NCBI GenBank assembly: GCA_902597675.1
Contig: CACJYR010000013.1
Coordinates: forward strand, 1-36,998
From: an uncultured Pelagibacteraceae bacterium
GTDB taxonomy: Bacteria > Pseudomonadota > Alphaproteobacteria > Pelagibacterales > Pelagibacteraceae
Direction of reading: 5' to 3'
Length of the DNA: 36,998 nucleotides
How positions within the stretch are numbered: position 1 is the first letter of the stretch; each line of letters opens with the position of its first letter. A program made the position numbers and the translations under genes. Shown here in pieces: positions 27,997 through 36,998 of this stretch. Below the pieces are notes generated by a model. That model made no database searches. It saw only the letters and a list, made by a program, of their open reading frames with translations, and was not told where the DNA came from.

Positions 27997-29760
27997 ATGC
28001 CAACTTATACTGCACCCGTTGAAGATATGATGTTTCTTTTTGAAAAACTAAGAAACAACAAAGAGTATAATGAATTGGAAAAATACAAAGAAGTTACCCC
28101 AGATTTAGTAAAAGACATTCTACAGGAAGCAGCAAAAATAAATCAAAATTTAATTTTACCATTAGCTAAAGTTGGAGACGAAAATCCTGCAATTTTAGAA
28201 AATGGAGTTGTTAGAACGCCTCCGGGTTACAAAGAGGCTTATAAAAAATATATTGAGGATGGTTGGACATCTTTATCATGTGATCCAAAATATGGGGGTC
28301 AAGGTATGCCAAAAACAGTGAGCGCATTTTTTGATGAAATGCTATCCTCTGCTAGCCTTTCTTTTAAACTCTATAGTGAACTTAGTATTGGTGCTTACAA
28401 TTGTATTAATCATCATGCTAGCGATGAAATAAAAAATAAATATTTACCAAAAATTGTAGAAGGTAAGTGGAGTGGAACAATGTGCTTAACCGAGCCAGTA
28501 TGTGGTACTGATTTAGGGCTACTAAAAACAAAGGCTAAAAAACAATCTGATGGTACATTCAAATTAACTGGACAGAAAATTTTTATTACCTCTGGTGATC
28601 ACGATTTAACTGAAAATATTATTCACTTAGTTTTAGCAAGAGTGGATGACTCTCCGGCTGGCACTAAAGGTATCAGTCTGTTTTTAGTTCCAAAGTTTAT
28701 TGTAAAAGAAGATGGGAATGTTGGTTCAAGAAATGGAATATCAACTGGTTCTATCGAAACAAAAATGGGAATTAAAGGATCAGCAACTTGTGTTCTTAAT
28801 TTTGATGAGGCAACTGGCTACATGATTGGTGATAAGGAAAAAGGTTTGAGTGCAATGTTTACGATGATGAATCTTGAGAGGATCGTTGTTGGGATACAGG
28901 GTTTGGGTATATCAGAGATTGCTTATCAAAATTCACTTTCATACGCAAAAGAAAGAAAGCAAGGTAAGTCGAATAATTCAAAATCTAAAAATGGTGCTGA
29001 TTTTATAATTGAGCATGCAGATATTAGAAGATCGTTGTTAAATATGAAATCTATTATTGAGGGCGAGAGAGCCTTATGTTTTTGGTTATCTCAACAAACT
29101 GAGGTAAGCCTATATCATCCAGATGAAAAAGCTAGGCGGGAGGCATCTGATTATGTCTCATTAATGACTCCAGTAGTAAAATCCTTGTTTACAGATTTAG
29201 CAATGGAAATCACTAGCGATGCAATGCAAATTTATGGTGGGTATGGTTATACTAAAGATCAAGGAATAGAACAGTTATATCGAGATAATAGAATTACACC
29301 AATTTACGAGGGTACGAATTCTGTACAAGCTGCTGATTTAGTTTTTAGAAAATTATCAAATAAGAACGGGGATGTAATTAATAAATTTTTAGATCAGGTT
29401 AAAAATGAATGTAATTCTAACAACGAAAAAATAAGACCATTCATCTCAGATTTTAATAATTATTTAGATATATTAAAAAAATTTAGTGATTGGATGATTG
29501 AGAAATCTAAAACAGATAAAGATGATGTAAGTGCTGCTGCTAATGATTATCTTAAAACTCTCGGATTTGTTTCGATTGCTTATGCATGGATAAAAGTACT
29601 AGAGGTAAGTTTTAAAGATTATAATGAAAATAAAAACTTTTATGATGACAAAATCGATACCGCTAGGTTTTATTTTGATAAAGTTTTACCAAGAGCTGAA
29701 CAACATTACAAATCAGCAATTTCTGGAAGCTCCAATATTATGAATTTTAAATTCAATTAA
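27997..29760 (+). CDS. dmdC: Acyl-CoA dehydrogenase, DmdC-like (3-methylmercaptopropionyl-CoA dehydrogenase)
   Basis: 587 aa; 'MCLTEPVCGTDLGLLKTKA', 'QIYGGYGYTKDQGIEQLYRDNRITPIYEGTNSVQAADL'; adjacent to dmdB and dmdA homologs. Confidence 0.85.
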   Translation: MPTYTAPVEDMMFLFEKLRNNKEYNELEKYKEVTPDLVKDILQEAAKINQNLILPLAKVGDENPAILENGVVRTPPGYKEAYKKYIEDGWTSLSCDPKYGGQGMPKTVSAFFDEMLSSASLSFKLYSELSIGAYNCINHHASDEIKNKYLPKIVEGKWSGTMCLTEPVCGTDLGLLKTKAKKQSDGTFKLTGQKIFITSGDHDLTENIIHLVLARVDDSPAGTKGISLFLVPKFIVKEDGNVGSRNGISTGSIETKMGIKGSATCVLNFDEATGYMIGDKEKGLSAMFTMMNLERIVVGIQGLGISEIAYQNSLSYAKERKQGKSNNSKSKNGADFIIEHADIRRSLLNMKSIIEGERALCFWLSQQTEVSLYHPDEKARREASDYVSLMTPVVKSLFTDLAMEITSDAMQIYGGYGYTKDQGIEQLYRDNRITPIYEGTNSVQAADLVFRKLSNKNGDVINKFLDQVKNECNSNNEKIRPFISDFNNYLDILKKFSDWMIEKSKTDKDDVSAAANDYLKTLGFVSIAYAWIKVLEVSFKDYNENKNFYDDKIDTARFYFDKVLPRAEQHYKSAISGSSNIMNFKFN

Positions 29761-31377
29761 ATGAGTCATTACGATACTAATTTAGATAAGAATAGTGCAA
29801 ATTATGTTCCTTTAACTCCTTTGACTTTTTTGAAGAGAGCAAAAGAGATTTATCCTGATTATGAAGCAATTATCTATGAAGATCGTAAATACACCTGGGC
29901 TGATGTTTACAAACGTACTATTAAATTTGCAAGCGCCCTTAATAAAATTGGAATTAATAAAGGAGATACTGTCTCATTTTTAGCTTTCAACACCCCTGAA
30001 ATTTTTGAGGGACATTACTCTGTTCCCATGTCTGGTGCAGTATTAAATACAATTAACATAAGATTAGATGCTAAAACTATTGCTTATATTTTAGAACATA
30101 GTGATGCTAAAGTTCTTGTTGTTGATAGACAATTACACATAGAAGTTAAAAAAGCGTTAAGTACTTTAAAAAAGAAAATCACAATTATTGATATAGTTGA
30201 TAAATTTGCAGACCAATCAAAGTGTGAAAAAATTGGTGATCTAGAATACGAAAGTTTTTTAAATACCGGTGATGAAAATTTTGATTGGAAAATGCCAGAT
30301 GACGAGTGGCAAGCAATATCATTGAGCTATACATCTGGAACTACCGGAAACCCTAAAGGCGTTGTTTACCATCATCGGGGATCATATTTAATGTCCACAG
30401 GTAGTGCAGTTGCCTGGAACATGCCAAACAGACTTAATTTTTTAACTATCGTCCCAATGTTCCATTGTAATGGATGGGGTTATCCTTGGACAATACCCAT
30501 GTTAAATGGAAGAACAATTTGTCTAAGAAATATAGATGTAAAAAAAATATTTGAATTAATAGACAAACATAATGTTACTCACTTTGGTGGAGCGCCTATT
30601 GTACTAAATATGATAACTGGTGCACCAGAGTCTGATAGAAAAAAATTAAAGCAAAAAGTATACGTCCTTACTGCAGGAGCTCCACCGCCAAGTATAATTT
30701 TCAAAAAAATGAAAGAACTTGGTTTTGAAGTTATGCATGTTTATGGATTAACTGAAACTTATGGACATGTAACTCAATGTGCGTGGAATGATGCTTGGAA
30801 TGACTTCGATGAGGAAAAGCAGAACGAAATTAAAGCAAGACAAGGAGTTAGATATCCAAATACAGAAGGGATTGCTGTGATGGATCCAGAAACAATGACT
30901 GAAGTTCCAAAAGATGGAAAGACGATTGGTGAAATAATGATTAAAGGAAATGTAGTCATGAAGGGTTATTTTAAGGATAAGGATGCTACAAATAAAGCAA
31001 TGGCTGGTGGTTGGTTTCATTCTGGTGACTTAGCTGTTATGCATCCAGATGGATATGTAAAAATCCAGGATAGGTCTAAAGATATAATAATTTCTGGAGG
31101 TGAAAACATATCCTCTATAGAAATAGAAAATACTCTTGCAAAACATCCCTCAGTATCTATTGCAGCCGTTGTAGCTAAACCAGATGAAAAATGGGGAGAG
31201 GTACCTTGTGCATTTATTGAGATGGTAAAGGATAAACCAACAACCGAGAAAGAATTAATTGGTTTTTGTAAAGAAACCCTCGCAGGTTTCAAAGTGCCAA
31301 AACAAGTTGTTTTTTGTGAACTACCTAAAACATCGACAGGAAAAATTCAAAAATTTGAATTGAGAAAAAAATTTTAG
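29761..31377 (+). CDS. dmdB: Acyl-CoA ligase, DmdB-like (3-methylmercaptopropionate-CoA ligase)
   Basis: 538 aa; 'LSYTSGTTGNPKGVVYHHRG', 'VYGLTETYGHVTQCAW', 'GWFHSGDLAVMHPDGYVKIQDRSKDIIISGGENISSIEIEN', C-terminal 'PKTSTGKIQKFELR'. Confidence 0.85.
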   Translation: MSHYDTNLDKNSANYVPLTPLTFLKRAKEIYPDYEAIIYEDRKYTWADVYKRTIKFASALNKIGINKGDTVSFLAFNTPEIFEGHYSVPMSGAVLNTINIRLDAKTIAYILEHSDAKVLVVDRQLHIEVKKALSTLKKKITIIDIVDKFADQSKCEKIGDLEYESFLNTGDENFDWKMPDDEWQAISLSYTSGTTGNPKGVVYHHRGSYLMSTGSAVAWNMPNRLNFLTIVPMFHCNGWGYPWTIPMLNGRTICLRNIDVKKIFELIDKHNVTHFGGAPIVLNMITGAPESDRKKLKQKVYVLTAGAPPPSIIFKKMKELGFEVMHVYGLTETYGHVTQCAWNDAWNDFDEEKQNEIKARQGVRYPNTEGIAVMDPETMTEVPKDGKTIGEIMIKGNVVMKGYFKDKDATNKAMAGGWFHSGDLAVMHPDGYVKIQDRSKDIIISGGENISSIEIENTLAKHPSVSIAAVVAKPDEKWGEVPCAFIEMVKDKPTTEKELIGFCKETLAGFKVPKQVVFCELPKTSTGKIQKFELRKKF

Positions 31378-31385
31378 GTAATTGA

Positions 31386-32162
31386 TTGATATTTGAAATA
31401 GAAAATAAAACTATTCATGCATCTGATGCAGGTCAAGGCATAGATCCAAAAAAACAAACAATAGTATTTCTTCATGGAAGTGGCCTTTCACACATAGTTT
31501 GGTCATTAACTGAACAATTTTTTTCGAATAAGAATTTCAATGTATTGTCTATCGATCTTCCTGGTCATGGAAATTCAGATGGACCATGTTTAGATACCAT
31601 AGAAAAAATTGCTGATTGGCTAGAAAGTGTATTTAAAAAATTGCAATTAAAAAATTTGATTTTAGTTGGTCATTCTCAAGGATGTTTAGAAATACTTGAA
31701 TATGCTTTTAAATATAAAAGCAGGTTAAATAAAATAGTTTTAGTTGGTGGCTCAAATAAAATGCCAGTTCATCCTGATTTAATAGAACTTGCAAATAATG
31801 GTGACTCTGATGCTGTAAAATTAATGATGAAATGGGGTTATGAAGGTTCAAAAAAATTTATTGGTGGTAATCCAGTAGAAAAAATAATTCAGTCCCCAAG
31901 AGATATTAGTGAAATTTTAGCAGTTGATTTAAATGCGTGTAATAACTACTCAAATGGGTTAGAGGCAACAAAAGTTTTAGATCTTCCCACATTACTTATT
32001 TTCGGAGAGTTAGATAAAATGATCAATTTAGATGCAGGGAAAAAATTTTCAAATTTAGTAAAAAACTCATCTACTCATGTAATTAAAGGTTGTGGTCATA
32101 TGATAATGATTGAAAAAGCATTTGAAATGAGAGAAAAGATTTTAGAATTTTTAATTAAATGA
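31386..32162 (+). CDS. Alpha/beta hydrolase within the dmd cluster (TTG start)
   Basis: 258 aa; '[12 protein letters not shown]', '[12 protein letters not shown]', '[10 protein letters not shown]' nucleophile elbow, '[11 protein letters not shown]'. Confidence 0.88.
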   Translation: MIFEIENKTIHASDAGQGIDPKKQTIVFLHGSGLSHIVWSLTEQFFSNKNFNVLSIDLPGHGNSDGPCLDTIEKIADWLESVFKKLQLKNLILVGHSQGCLEILEYAFKYKSRLNKIVLVGGSNKMPVHPDLIELANNGDSDAVKLMMKWGYEGSKKFIGGNPVEKIIQSPRDISEILAVDLNACNNYSNGLEATKVLDLPTLLIFGELDKMINLDAGKKFSNLVKNSSTHVIKGCGHMIMIEKAFEMREKILEFLIK

Positions 32163-33268
32163 AAAGTTATCCGATAGCAAAATCAAGAAGAGTTAGAAGT
32201 ACACCCTATACTTCTAGAATTGAGAAACAAGGTGTTACCGCTTATACTGTTTATAATCATATGCTTTTACCAGCAGCTTTCGGTTCCTTGGAGGAGTCTT
32301 GTGATCATTTAAAAAAGAATGTTCAAATTTGGGATGTAGCTGCAGAAAGACAGGTTGAAATTTCAGGCAAAGATGCTGCAAAACTTGTACAACTCATGAC
32401 TTGTAGAGATTTATCGAAATCAAAAGTAGGAAGATGTTATTATTGTCCTTTAATCGATGAAAATGGAAATTTGGTAAATGATCCTGTTATTTTAAAATTA
32501 TCTGAAGATAGATGGTGGATATCAATTGCTGACTCTGATGTAATTTTTTTTGCAAAAGGTCTTGCTTCAGGAAATAAATTTGATGTTAAAATTTTTGAAC
32601 CAATCGTAGATATCTTAGCAGTTCAAGGTCCTAAATCTTTTGATTTAATGGAAAAAGTTTTTGGTGAAAAAATGAAAGAGTTAAAATTTTTTGGATTTGA
32701 TTATTTCACTTTTAATGGGGCAAAACATTTAATAGCTAGATCTGGTTGGTCAAAACAAGGTGGTTTTGAAATTTATGTTGAAAACACCAACTCAGGTTTG
32801 AAGTTATACGATCATCTTTTTGAAATTGGTAAAGAATTCAATGTTAGACCTGGATGTCCAAATTTAATCGAAAGGATTGAGAGTGGTTTACTTTCTTATG
32901 GGAATGATTTTGATAACAATGACAATCCATTTCAATGTGGTTTTGATAAATATGTCGATTTAGAGACCGATATAAACTTTTTAGGTAAAGATAAACTTAA
33001 AAAAATTAAAGAAAAAGGAATTGATAGAAAGCTAATGGGTGTTCAGATAGATTTAACCAAGATTCTTTTAACTAGTTCTTTAAACATCAAGAATAATGAT
33101 GGAAATATAATTGGAGAACTAAGATCCGCTTGTTACTCGCCTCATTTTAAAAAAGTTATTGGTATTGCAATGATAAAAGAACCATATTGCAAAGCATCTT
33201 CGTCCGGAACAATAGAAATTGATGGAAATTCTTTAGCTCTTAAAGTTTGCGATTTACCTTTCATCTAG
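32159..33268 (+). CDS. dmdA: DMSP demethylase (GcvT-like tetrahydrofolate-dependent) DmdA
   Basis: 369-aa aminomethyltransferase-fold protein; '[75 protein letters not shown]' resembles SAR11 DmdA; adjacent to dmdB/dmdC. Confidence 0.9.
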   Translation: MKSYPIAKSRRVRSTPYTSRIEKQGVTAYTVYNHMLLPAAFGSLEESCDHLKKNVQIWDVAAERQVEISGKDAAKLVQLMTCRDLSKSKVGRCYYCPLIDENGNLVNDPVILKLSEDRWWISIADSDVIFFAKGLASGNKFDVKIFEPIVDILAVQGPKSFDLMEKVFGEKMKELKFFGFDYFTFNGAKHLIARSGWSKQGGFEIYVENTNSGLKLYDHLFEIGKEFNVRPGCPNLIERIESGLLSYGNDFDNNDNPFQCGFDKYVDLETDINFLGKDKLKKIKEKGIDRKLMGVQIDLTKILLTSSLNIKNNDGNIIGELRSACYSPHFKKVIGIAMIKEPYCKASSSGTIEIDGNSLALKVCDLPFI

Positions 33269-33283
33269 TATAAAACTTAGATC

Positions 33284-34291
33284 ATGAATATTGCAATTGT
33301 AGGAGCAACAGGAAATGTTGGTAGAAAAACATTGGAAATTTTGGAGAGAAAAGAATTTTCTATAGATAATTTATATTTAGTTGCGTCCTCAAAAAGTGTT
33401 GGAAAAAAAATTGGTTTTAGAGGTAAGGAAATGGATGTCCTTGATTTAGAAAATTTTGATTTCTCAAAAGTTAATATTGCTTTTTTTGCAGCTGGTGGAA
33501 AAATTTCTGAAAAATTTGCAGAAAGAGCAGCCAAAAATTGTTTGGTAATTGATAACTCTAGTTTTTTTAGAATGGATCCAGACGTACCTTTGATAGTTCC
33601 ACAAGTAAATTCAGATGATCTAAAAAAAATTAAAAAAAATATTGTTGCAAATCCGAATTGTTCAACAGCTCAATTAGTGATTGCTCTTAAACCTTTACAC
33701 GATCTATTTATTATCAAAAGAATTGTCGTGTCTACTTATCAATCAGTTTCTGGAGGTGGAAAAGCTCCCATGGATGAACTTATTGAGCAAACTAAACTAG
33801 TTTTAGATGGTAAAAAAGTATCATCTAAAAATTTTACAAAACAAATAGCTTTTAATGCCATCCCTCATATCGATCAATTTGCAGATGATGGTTATACTAA
33901 GGAAGAGTTAAAAATGATGAACGAAACCAAAAAAATTTTAGATACCAAAATTGATTTAACGGCAACATGTGTGAGATTACCAATCTCTGTTTCTCATTCT
34001 GAGTCAGTCAACTTACAATTTGAAAAACCTTTTACTCTAGAAAAGGTAAGAGATGCTTTGAATAATTTTGAAGGTTGTAAAGTTATTGATGAAAGAAATG
34101 ATGGCGGTTATTCAACTCCAATTGAAGCAGAGGGAATGGATGAAACTTTTATTTCAAGAATAAGAGAAGATAAAACAATTAAAAATGGATTAAACTTATG
34201 GATCGTTTCAGATAATCTTTTGAGAGGCGCGGCTTTGAATGCAGTAGAAATTGCAGAAACAGTAATTAAAAACAATTACCATGGAAAATAA
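33284..34291 (+). CDS. asd: Aspartate-semialdehyde dehydrogenase
   Basis: 335 aa; 'IVGATGNVGRKTLEIL', 'VANPNCSTAQLV' catalytic Cys, 'STYQSVSGGGKAPMDEL'. Confidence 0.95.
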   Translation: MNIAIVGATGNVGRKTLEILERKEFSIDNLYLVASSKSVGKKIGFRGKEMDVLDLENFDFSKVNIAFFAAGGKISEKFAERAAKNCLVIDNSSFFRMDPDVPLIVPQVNSDDLKKIKKNIVANPNCSTAQLVIALKPLHDLFIIKRIVVSTYQSVSGGGKAPMDELIEQTKLVLDGKKVSSKNFTKQIAFNAIPHIDQFADDGYTKEELKMMNETKKILDTKIDLTATCVRLPISVSHSESVNLQFEKPFTLEKVRDALNNFEGCKVIDERNDGGYSTPIEAEGMDETFISRIREDKTIKNGLNLWIVSDNLLRGAALNAVEIAETVIKNNYHGK

Positions 34292-34664
34292 AAAACCATT
34301 ATCCCCTCACATACAAGTTTATAAATGGCATATTTCGTCTTTAGTATCTATTTCGCACAGAATTACAGGCATAATAAATATAATTGGGATTACATTAATT
34401 TGTTTGTGGGCATCTTTATTATTATTAGGTGAAAATAGTTATGAGGCTGTTAATTTACTATTAAATTCTCAAATTGGAAAATTTATTACTTTAGGTTTGA
34501 CCTGGTCTTTTTGTTTTCAAATTTTAAGTGAGATTAGACATTTGATAATGGATTTAGGTTATGGATTTGAACTTAAGACAACTAAAATAACTGGTCTTTT
34601 AGTAATCATAGGGTCAATCTTTTTAACTATAATTTTATATTTGATTGGAAAAAATTTATTTTGA
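34281..34664 (+). CDS. sdhC: Succinate dehydrogenase cytochrome b556 subunit
   Basis: 127 aa; 'KPLSPHIQVYKWHISSLVSISHRITGIIN' and 'EIRHLIMDLGYGFEL' heme-ligand His region. Confidence 0.95.
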   Translation: MENKKPLSPHIQVYKWHISSLVSISHRITGIINIIGITLICLWASLLLLGENSYEAVNLLLNSQIGKFITLGLTWSFCFQILSEIRHLIMDLGYGFELKTTKITGLLVIIGSIFLTIILYLIGKNLF

Positions 34665-34665
34665 A

Positions 34666-34989
34666 ATGATTGCTGCAACAAAAAAATGGATTTTTTTAAA
34701 AATTAGTGGAGCAATATTAGTTCCGTTAATGGCCTGGTTTATTCTAAGTTTTATAAGTATTTATGATCAGAGCTATTCAGAAGTATTGGAATTTTTTACG
34801 AATCCATTATCTAAGTTTTTATTTAGCTTATTTATTATTACTGCATATTTCTTTTCAGCATTAAGTATTAGTGAGGTTTTTGAGGATTATATAAAAGATT
34901 ATAAAATCAAAAATGTCGCAAATGGTTTTTTGTACGTATCAGCTGTGGTAATTCCATTAATTACAATTATATTATTAATTAACTTATGA
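34666..34989 (+). CDS. sdhD: Succinate dehydrogenase membrane anchor subunit
   Basis: Three-TM small protein between sdhC and sdhA; ATG at 34666 preferred over track start 34645; '[12 protein letters not shown]' region. Confidence 0.85.
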   Translation: MIAATKKWIFLKISGAILVPLMAWFILSFISIYDQSYSEVLEFFTNPLSKFLFSLFIITAYFFSALSISEVFEDYIKDYKIKNVANGFLYVSAVVIPLITIILLINL

Positions 34990-36761
34990 GTTCTTACAAA
35001 ATAATCGATCATGAATACGATGTGGTAGTCTTGGGAGCAGGTGGTTCTGGTCTAAGGGCCGCGGTTGGTTTAAGTGAGGCTGGTTTAAAAACAGCTTGTA
35101 TTTCAAAAGTCTTTCCAACTAGAAGTCACACCTCTGCAGCGCAAGGTGGTATTTCTGCTGCTTTAGGAAATATGGGTGAGGATGATTGGCGTTGGCATAT
35201 GTACGATACAGTTAAAGGAGCTGATTGGTTAGGTGATCAGGATAGTATTGAATATCTCTGTAAGGAGGCACCAAAGGCTGTAATAGAGCTAGAAAAATAC
35301 GGTGTTCCATTTAGCAGAACTGAAGATGGAAAAATTTATCAAAGACCATTTGGTGGTATGACTAAAAATTATGGCAACGGAATTGTACAAAGAACTTGTG
35401 CAGCCGCTGATAGAACAGGTCATGCAATTTTACATACTTTGTATGGACAAGCTTTAAAACATAATACAGAATTTTTTATTGAGTATTTTGCATTAGATTT
35501 ATTAATGAAAGATGGAGCCTGCAAAGGTCTAATTGCTTGGAATTTAAATGATGGAACTATTCATAGATTTAGAGCTCACACTGTTATAATTGCAACAGGT
35601 GGTTATGGAAAAGTATATTATTCTGCAACATCAGCCCATACTTGTACGGGTGATGGTAATGCGATGGTATTAAGAGCAGGTTTACCATTGCAAGATATGG
35701 AATTTGTGCAGTTTCATCCAACAGGAATTTATGGTCATGGCACATTGATCACAGAGGGCGCAAGAGGTGAAGGAGGATATCTCACTAATTCTAAGGGTGA
35801 AAGATTTATGGAAAGATATGCCCCTAAAGCAAAAGATTTAGCATCAAGAGATGTTGTGAGTAGATCAATGTCAATTGAGATTAATGAAGGAAGAGGAGTG
35901 GGAAAAGATCAAGATCATGTGCATCTTAATTTAAGTCACTTAGATAAGGATATTATTGAAAGTAGGTTGCCTGGTATAACTGATGCTGCAAGATTATTTG
36001 CAAATGTAGATGTTACTAAAGAACCGATTCCGGTTGTTCCAACAGTGCATTATAATATGGGTGGAATACCAACAAATTATAAAGCAGAAGTATTAACTGT
36101 AAATGGTTCAGAAAAAACTGTTCCAGGTTTAATGGCAATAGGTGAAGCAGCGTGTGTTTCAGTTCATGGCGCAAACAGACTTGGTTCAAACTCATTAATT
36201 GATTTAGTTGTTTTTGGTAGAGCAGCCGCTAAACGTGCAGCAGAACTAATAAAACCAGGAACTCCACATGAGGAAATCAGTGAAACAGAAACCCAAAAAT
36301 GCTTAGATCGATTTGATAAGATAAGAAATTCACAAGGTGATATCGGAACAGCTGAACTAAGGTTGTCAATGCAGAAGACTATGCAGTCTAAATGTGCTGT
36401 TTTTAGAACTGAAAAAACTCTTAAAGAAGGTGTTAATGAAATAAGAAAAACTTATGACGGGCTAGACTCTTTATCAGTTAAAGATAAATCTTTAATTTTT
36501 AACACTGATTTAGTTGAGACTTTAGAATTTGATAATTTAATCAGACAAGCTGTAGTGACAGTTGATTCAGCCTATAACAGAAAAGAAAGTCGAGGAGCGC
36601 ATGCAAGAGAGGACTTTCCAAAAAGAGATGATAATAAATTTATGCAACACACTCTTGCCTGGTGTGACGGAAAAGATACAAAAATTAGTTATAGAGAAGT
36701 ACACAAATCAACATTAACTAATGAAGTACAATATTTTCCACCTCAGGAAAGAGTTTATTGA
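34986..36761 (+). CDS. sdhA: Succinate dehydrogenase flavoprotein subunit
   Basis: 591 aa; '[49 protein letters not shown]', '[21 protein letters not shown]', '[18 protein letters not shown]'. Confidence 0.98.
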   Translation: MSSYKIIDHEYDVVVLGAGGSGLRAAVGLSEAGLKTACISKVFPTRSHTSAAQGGISAALGNMGEDDWRWHMYDTVKGADWLGDQDSIEYLCKEAPKAVIELEKYGVPFSRTEDGKIYQRPFGGMTKNYGNGIVQRTCAAADRTGHAILHTLYGQALKHNTEFFIEYFALDLLMKDGACKGLIAWNLNDGTIHRFRAHTVIIATGGYGKVYYSATSAHTCTGDGNAMVLRAGLPLQDMEFVQFHPTGIYGHGTLITEGARGEGGYLTNSKGERFMERYAPKAKDLASRDVVSRSMSIEINEGRGVGKDQDHVHLNLSHLDKDIIESRLPGITDAARLFANVDVTKEPIPVVPTVHYNMGGIPTNYKAEVLTVNGSEKTVPGLMAIGEAACVSVHGANRLGSNSLIDLVVFGRAAAKRAAELIKPGTPHEEISETETQKCLDRFDKIRNSQGDIGTAELRLSMQKTMQSKCAVFRTEKTLKEGVNEIRKTYDGLDSLSVKDKSLIFNTDLVETLEFDNLIRQAVVTVDSAYNRKESRGAHAREDFPKRDDNKFMQHTLAWCDGKDTKISYREVHKSTLTNEVQYFPPQERVY

Positions 36762-36998
36762 TGGCTCAAATAGGTTTACCTGACAACTCTAAAGTAAAGA
36801 AAGGTAAATATTTTAAGGATAAAACTGGTTCAAAAAATCTTCGAAAAGTAAATGTTTATAGATGGGACCCGTCCACAGAGGAAAATCCTAGAATTGATAC
36901 CTACGAAGTTGATATGGATAATTGTCCATCGAAAGTTTTAGATATTTTAAATAAAATTAAAAATGAAATAGATCCAACTTTGGCTTATAGAAGATCTT
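36761..36998 (+). CDS. sdhB: Succinate dehydrogenase iron-sulfur subunit, truncated by window end
   Basis: ATG overlaps sdh[22 protein letters not shown]...RKVNVYRWDPSTEENPRIDTYEVDMDNCPSKVLDILNKIKNEIDPTLAYRRS. Confidence 0.93.
   Translation, partial: MAQIGLPDNSKVKKGKYFKDKTGSKNLRKVNVYRWDPSTEENPRIDTYEVDMDNCPSKVLDILNKIKNEIDPTLAYRRS

Noticed and set aside
1-36998. CRISPR arrays, transposases, phage genes, tRNAs, rRNAs
   Set aside because: No direct-repeat/spacer periodicity, mobile-element genes or RNA gene signatures seen

Overview
AT-rich, very gene-dense 37 kb window with short or overlapping intergenic gaps. Gene content and order look like a SAR11/Pelagibacterales-type alphaproteobacterial chromosome. 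I see no rRNA, tRNA, CRISPR array, phage or transposase. Left to right: Bax inhibitor-1 family protein; DUF2794-like and YciB/IspZ-like genes (-); hspQ; cytochrome c maturation operon ccmCDEFGH; a PagL-like lipid A deacylase gene; a 2-hydroxyacid cluster (two tandem FMN alpha-hydroxyacid oxidases, aminotransferase, LDHD/GlcD-like FAD oxidase, 2-hydroxyacid dehydrogenase, TRAP transporter dctP/terminator/dctQM, amidase); an unlisted 58-aa membrane ORF; EamA exporter; alpha/beta hydrolase; secreted orphan; ftsY and dapF (-); a highly structured RNA leader followed by ffh-rpsP-trmD-rplS (no rimM); leuCDB with leuC frameshifted at a poly-A tract; a DMSP demethylation cassette (dmdC-dmdB-hydrolase-dmdA); asd; and sdhCDA plus partial sdhB. 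Main items for follow-up: the multi-hairpin ffh leader (21543-21644), the 15-bp stem in the hspQ-ccmC gap, the leuC A9 frameshift, the shared Lys/Ala/Glu tails on S16 and L19, palindromes around dctP, and FMN-site substitutions in the tandem hydroxyacid oxidases. All family calls come from reading motifs; no database search was run.
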